Below, piece after piece: positions 60,478 through 64,000 of a DNA stretch of 64,000 nt. This stretch comes from Parolsenella catena (lineage in GTDB: Bacteria; Actinomycetota; Coriobacteriia; Coriobacteriales; Atopobiaceae). The notes under the pieces are model-generated. The model was not told the DNA's origin and searched no databases. It worked only from the letters and a program-made list of their open reading frames with translations. The stretch is from contig NZ_AP019367.1 in NCBI RefSeq assembly GCF_003966955.1, forward strand, positions 186,001 through 250,000, written 5' to 3'. Numbering within the stretch: position 1 is the first letter of the stretch; the number at the start of each line of letters is the position of its first letter. Made by a program: the position numbers and the translations under genes.

Positions 60478-60663
60478 ATGGCGAAGACCCTCACCGTCAA
60501 GCTCGTTAAGAGCGCCGTCTGCGGCGTCAAGGCCGACCAGACTCGCACCTGCCGCGCCCTCGGCCTCCGCAAGATCAACGACACGCACGTGCTTCCCGAC
60601 AACGAGAGCGTCCGCGGGATGATCTTCAAGGTCAAGCACCTCGTCACCGTTGAAGAGAACTAG
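60478..60663 (+). CDS. rpmD: 50S ribosomal protein L30
   Basis: A 61-residue protein: KTLTVKLVKSAVCGVKADQT, RTCRALGLRKINDTHVLPDN and a normal VKHLVTVEEN end. Starts two bases after rpsE behind AAGGAGAA. Confidence 0.96.
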   Translation: MAKTLTVKLVKSAVCGVKADQTRTCRALGLRKINDTHVLPDNESVRGMIFKVKHLVTVEEN

Positions 60664-60674
60664 GAGTCACACCT

Positions 60675-61124
60675 ATGCAGCTCAACGATCTGCGTCCGAA
60701 CAAGGGCGCCAAGAAGGCCCGTAAGCGCATTGGTCGCGGTAACGCCTCCGGCCACGGCACCACTGCCGGCCGCGGCACCAAGGGCCAGCTCTCCCGCTCC
60801 GGTGGCGGCAAGGGCGCCGGCTTCGAGGGCGGCCAGCAGCCGCTCGCGATGCGTCTCCCGAAGCTCCCGGGCTTCAAGAACCGCAACCGCGTCGAGTACG
60901 CTCCCGTGAACGTCTCGCGCCTCGAGGCCAAGTTCAACGACGGCGACGTCGTCGACACGCAGAGCCTCGTCGCCGCTGGCATCATCAAGCGCGACTACGT
61001 GCTCGTCAAGGTCCTCGGCGATGGCGAGCTCACCAAGAAGCTCACCGTCAAGGTTGACAAGGTCTCTCCTGCCGCCCAGGCCAAGATTGAGGCGGCCGGC
61101 GGAAAGGTAGAGCTCCCGTGCTAA
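60675..61124 (+). CDS. rplO: 50S ribosomal protein L15
   Basis: A 149-residue assembly protein: QLNDLRPNKGAKKARKRIGR, the basic GNASGHGTTAGRGTKGQLSR tail and GFEGGQQPLAMRLPKLPGFK. AGGAG precedes ATG. The stop overlaps the secY start by 7 nt. Confidence 0.97.
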   Translation: MQLNDLRPNKGAKKARKRIGRGNASGHGTTAGRGTKGQLSRSGGGKGAGFEGGQQPLAMRLPKLPGFKNRNRVEYAPVNVSRLEAKFNDGDVVDTQSLVAAGIIKRDYVLVKVLGDGELTKKLTVKVDKVSPAAQAKIEAAGGKVELPC

Positions 61125-62407
61125 ATGGCATTCTCAATGCCTTTCGCGTCAAGGAGCTTCGCAATAAGATCCTGCTGACGGTCGGTATCCTCGTCCTCTA
61201 CAGGATCGGGGCATACGTGCCCGTGCCGGGCATCCCCTTCTCGGGGATGCTTTCGGCATATCAGTCGAGCTCCAGCGCGAACAGTGCAATTGCCGTGCTG
61301 AACCTGTTCAGCGGCGGCGCGCTTTCACGCGTTTCGGTGTTCTGCCTGGGCATCATGCCCTACATTACGGCCCAGATCATCATGCAGATGCTTCAGGCCG
61401 TTGTTCCGAGCCTTGGCTCTCTCGCCCGCGAGGGCGAGAGCGGCCAGCGCAAGATCACCCAGTACACGCGCTACGTCACGGTTGGTCTCGCGCTTCTCAA
61501 TGCCGTTGGCTATCTCTTCCTCTTCAAGAGCTCCAGCTTTGGCATTGACTTCTCTCAGGCTGGCATGCCCGAGTGGCTCATGAACACGGTCGTGGTCGTG
61601 TCCATGCTGGCTGGCGCCATCCTCATCATGTGGATGGGCGAGGTCATCACCCAGCGTGGTGTTGGCAACGGGATGAGCCTCATCATCTTCGCCAACATCA
61701 TCTCTGGCCTGCCGACCTCCATCATCCAGTCGCTGCGCACCTCCGAGAACGGTGCTCTGCTCACGGTGCTCATTGTCTTGGTGATCGTTGCCGTCGTGCC
61801 GTTCATCGTGTTCATCGAGCGCGGTCAGCGTCGCATTCCCGTGCAGTACGCCAAGCGAGTCGTTGGTCGCAAGATTCTGGGCGGCCAGTCCACGTACCTT
61901 CCGATCAAGGTCAACACGGCTGGCGTCATTCCCATCATCTTCGCAAGCGCCATCCTGTACCTGCCTGCGCAGATCGCGGTGTTCTTCCCGGGTGTTGGCT
62001 GGATCAACACCTTTGCGAACGCCGTGAGCTCTGGTTGGCTTAACTGGATTCTCTCGGTGCTGCTGATCGTGGGCTTTGCGTACTTCTACACCTCCATGGT
62101 GTTCAACCCCGATGAGACGGCAGACACCCTTCGCAAGCAGGGTGGTTTCATCCCCGGCGTTCGTCCGGGCTCTGCCACGGCCGCTTACATCAAGAACGTG
62201 CTGAACCACCTCACGCTTCCTGGTGCCATCTTCGTTGCCGTGGTTGCCGTTGTGCCCTCCGTCGTCTTCACGCTCACGGGCAACTCGCTTGTGCAGGCGT
62301 TTGGCGGTACCTCGATCCTCATTATGGTTGGCGTTGCGCTCGACACCATCTCTCAGATTGAGAGCCAGCTTAAGACCACGAACTACGAGAACCTTCTGAT
62401 CAAGTAG
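61118..62407 (+). CDS. secY: Preprotein translocase channel SecY
   Basis: The 429-residue, ten-helix protein-conducting channel. Plug and helix 2 region LFSGGALSRVSVFCLGIMPYI, cytosolic loop IVFIERGQRRIPVQYAKRVV, and GGTSILIMVGVALDTISQIE near the end are conserved. GTG 61118 overlaps rplO; GGAAAGG lies upstream. Works with SecE (21.4 kb). A terminator follows. Confidence 0.97.
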   Translation: MLNGILNAFRVKELRNKILLTVGILVLYRIGAYVPVPGIPFSGMLSAYQSSSSANSAIAVLNLFSGGALSRVSVFCLGIMPYITAQIIMQMLQAVVPSLGSLAREGESGQRKITQYTRYVTVGLALLNAVGYLFLFKSSSFGIDFSQAGMPEWLMNTVVVVSMLAGAILIMWMGEVITQRGVGNGMSLIIFANIISGLPTSIIQSLRTSENGALLTVLIVLVIVAVVPFIVFIERGQRRIPVQYAKRVVGRKILGGQSTYLPIKVNTAGVIPIIFASAILYLPAQIAVFFPGVGWINTFANAVSSGWLNWILSVLLIVGFAYFYTSMVFNPDETADTLRKQGGFIPGVRPGSATAAYIKNVLNHLTLPGAIFVAVVAVVPSVVFTLTGNSLVQAFGGTSILIMVGVALDTISQIESQLKTTNYENLLIK

Positions 62408-62430
62408 CTTCGTTTGCGTCTAAGCTTTGC

Positions 62431-62466
62431 GGGGCCGTTGCCTTCGGGCGACGGCCCCGTTTGTTT
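62431..62466 (+). terminator. Terminator after secY
   Basis: GGGGCCGT (62431-62438) pairs with ACGGCCCC (62451-62458), followed by GTTTGTTTT. Confidence 0.8.
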
Positions 62467-62530
62467 TGCGGTAGTCTAGCGATAGCTCTGTTTTGATCCT
62501 AGTGCGCGAAAGCGCAGAAAGAAGGTCCTC

Positions 62531-63157
62531 ATGAACATCGTTCTGCTCGGGGCGCCCGGCGCCGGCAAGGGCACGCAGGCCCAGAAGCTCGTCGAGGAGT
62601 TCGGCGTTGCGCACATCTCCACGGGCGACCTGCTCCGCGCCGCCGTCAAGGCCGGCACCAAGCTCGGCGTCAAGGCCAAGTCCTACATGGACAACGGCCA
62701 GCTCGTCCCCGACAAGCTCGTCGTCGACCTCGTGACCGAGCGCCTTGACGCCGATGACGCCCAGAAGGGCTTCATTCTCGACGGCTTCCCGCGCAACACG
62801 GCCCAGGCCGTGACCCTTGACTCTGCCCTGGCCGAGATGGGCCGTAGCCTCGACGCCGCGCTGCTCGTCGACGTCAAGCCCGACGTCATCGTGAAGCGCC
62901 TCTCCTCGCGTCGCACCTGCAAGGAGTGCGGCTACACGGCTCCCGCTGGTGTGGACAGCTGCCCCTCCTGCGGTGGCGAGATGTACCAGCGCGACGACGA
63001 CAAGCCCGAGACCATCCAGAAGCGCCTCGACGTCTACGAGAACCAGACGGCCCCGCTCGTCGAGTACTACCGCGGCAAGGAGCTGCTCAAGTCCGTTGAC
63101 GGCGATCGTCCGGTTGACGAGGTCTACGCCGACGTCAAGGAGCTCCTCGGTCTATGA
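62531..63157 (+). CDS. adk: Adenylate kinase
   Basis: A 208-residue kinase interconverting ATP + AMP and 2 ADP. P-loop GAPGAGKGTQA, AMP-binding STGDLLRAA and DGFPRN, and a LID with a four-Cys zinc site (CKEC ... CPSC) typical of Gram-positives, though the spacer between the pairs is only ten residues. AAAGAAGG precedes ATG. Overlaps map by 4 nt (ATGA). Confidence 0.97.
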   Translation: MNIVLLGAPGAGKGTQAQKLVEEFGVAHISTGDLLRAAVKAGTKLGVKAKSYMDNGQLVPDKLVVDLVTERLDADDAQKGFILDGFPRNTAQAVTLDSALAEMGRSLDAALLVDVKPDVIVKRLSSRRTCKECGYTAPAGVDSCPSCGGEMYQRDDDKPETIQKRLDVYENQTAPLVEYYRGKELLKSVDGDRPVDEVYADVKELLGL

Positions 63158-63951
63158 TCATCATCAAGACCCCAGCAGAGATTGAGCAGATGAAGCCGGC
63201 GGGCGCCCTGTCCAAGCTCGCGCTTCGTCGTGTCGGCGCGATGATTCGACCCGGCGTCGATACTCTTGAGCTCGATCGTGTTGCCGAGAGCATCATTCGC
63301 ATGCATGGCGGAACGCCCGCATTCAAGGGCTATGGTGGTTTTCCTGCGAGCATCTGCTGCTCTGTCAACAGCGAGATCGTCCATGGCATCCCGAGCTCCT
63401 CTCGCGTCCTGCAGGAGGGCGACATCGTTTCCATTGACACGGGAGCGGTGGTGAACGGCTGGGTTGGCGACAACGCATGGACGTTCTTCTGCGGAACGCC
63501 AAGCGTGGCCGACAAGGGCCTGTGCGAGGTCACGCGTGATTGCCTTAAGGCCGGCATCGAGGCCGCCGTGCCCGGCAACCGCATCGGCGACATCGGCCAT
63601 GCGGTGCAGAGCCTTGCGGAGGCAAACGGCTACAGCGTCGTGCGCGACTACGTTGGCCATGGGGTTGGACGGGCCATGCACGAGGAGCCCAACGTTGCCA
63701 ACTACGGCAAGAAGGGCCGTGGCGTTCGCCTCCAGGCGGGCATGGTCATCGCCATCGAGCCGATGATCTGCCTGGGCGGGTACGAGAGCCACGTCATGCC
63801 CAACCGCTGGACCGTCGTCACCAATGATGGGGGTGCCGCGGCCCACTACGAGAACACGATTGCCATCACGGAGGATGGTCCCGTCATCCTCACCCAGGAC
63901 CAGGACGGCCCGTGGTGCGCAATGGCGGGCGGTACTGCCGAGCAGGCCTAG
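63154..63951 (+). CDS. map: Methionine aminopeptidase, type I
   Basis: A 265-residue dimetal peptidase that removes initiator Met. Metal ligands lie in SIDTGAVVNGWVGDNAWTF (two Asp), GHGVGRAMHEEP (His), AIEPM (Glu) and ENTIAITED (Glu). Starts within the adk stop (ATGA), so the genes are translationally coupled. The remaining 49 bases show nothing recognised; infA often follows. Confidence 0.96.
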   Translation: MIIIKTPAEIEQMKPAGALSKLALRRVGAMIRPGVDTLELDRVAESIIRMHGGTPAFKGYGGFPASICCSVNSEIVHGIPSSSRVLQEGDIVSIDTGAVVNGWVGDNAWTFFCGTPSVADKGLCEVTRDCLKAGIEAAVPGNRIGDIGHAVQSLAEANGYSVVRDYVGHGVGRAMHEEPNVANYGKKGRGVRLQAGMVIAIEPMICLGGYESHVMPNRWTVVTNDGGAAAHYENTIAITEDGPVILTQDQDGPWCAMAGGTAEQA

Positions 63952-64000
63952 GCCCGTTGTCGTATGAGTTGTGGAGAACCCGCGCTACGTGGACGTGGCG

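Overview
The window is about 64 kb of GC-rich chromosome from an actinobacterium. It is most like Coriobacteriia, probably an Olsenella/Atopobium-type member. The reasons are the high GC content with strong third-position GC, the actinobacterial-style gene set, the order tRNA-tuf-rpmG-tRNA-secE-nusG-rplKAJL-rpoBC, and C-terminal extensions on L16 and the RNA polymerase beta' subunit. The family-level placement is an inference. Nearly all core genes lie on the + strand.

Positions 1-10,200 hold the 3' end of mfd, a Gfo/Idh/MocA oxidoreductase behind a palindromic operator, an unusual SGNH-hydrolase/MazG fusion, an FtsB/DivIC-like division protein, ppx, tRNA-Leu, a lone PTS IIB protein, an SdpR/SdpI-like pair, tRNA-Glu and two overlapping TPR-like genes. 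Positions 10,300-19,000 hold a cstA-type carrier gene preceded by what looks like a complete branched-chain amino-acid attenuator with a 13-codon leader peptide, then disA-ispD-ispF-cysE-cysS-rlmB and a NYN nuclease gene, closely packed.

Positions 19,000-43,600 hold the translation/transcription core: tRNA-Thr, tRNA-Tyr, tRNA-Thr and tRNA-Met, then tuf, rpmG, tRNA-Trp, secE, nusG, rplKAJL (with an L10-type leader), rpoB, rpoC, rpsL, rpsG, fusA and rpsJ. After a 504-bp gap with a very long hairpin and a new promoter come rplC-rplD-rplW-rplB-rpsS-rplV-rpsC-rplP-rpmC-rpsQ-rplN-rplX. RpoC carries a C-terminal helix-hairpin-helix domain resembling the RpoA C-terminal domain.

The most striking part is 43,600-57,400. 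Between rplX and rplE, which normally adjoin, sits a roughly 14-kb catabolic block bounded by terminators. It encodes a TauE/SafE-type carrier; a minus-strand run of a LacI regulator, class II aldolase, phosphofructokinase-like, triose-phosphate-isomerase-like, LarA-like and glucose-phosphate-isomerase-like proteins; and divergently a taurine/sulfonate-type ABC importer, a NagB-like deaminase/isomerase, a NagA deacetylase and a small unknown protein. Together these make a second, glycolysis-shaped pathway. Several members have changed residues where the standard enzymes bind phosphate or do catalysis, and no sugar kinase or PTS is present. A working hypothesis is import and breakdown of an amino sugar or sugar already carrying an acidic C6 group such as sulfonate, with export of a C3 sulfonate.

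From 57,579 to the end the spc-type cluster resumes: rplE, rpsZ, rpsH, rplF, rplR, rpsE, rpmD, rplO, secY, adk and map.
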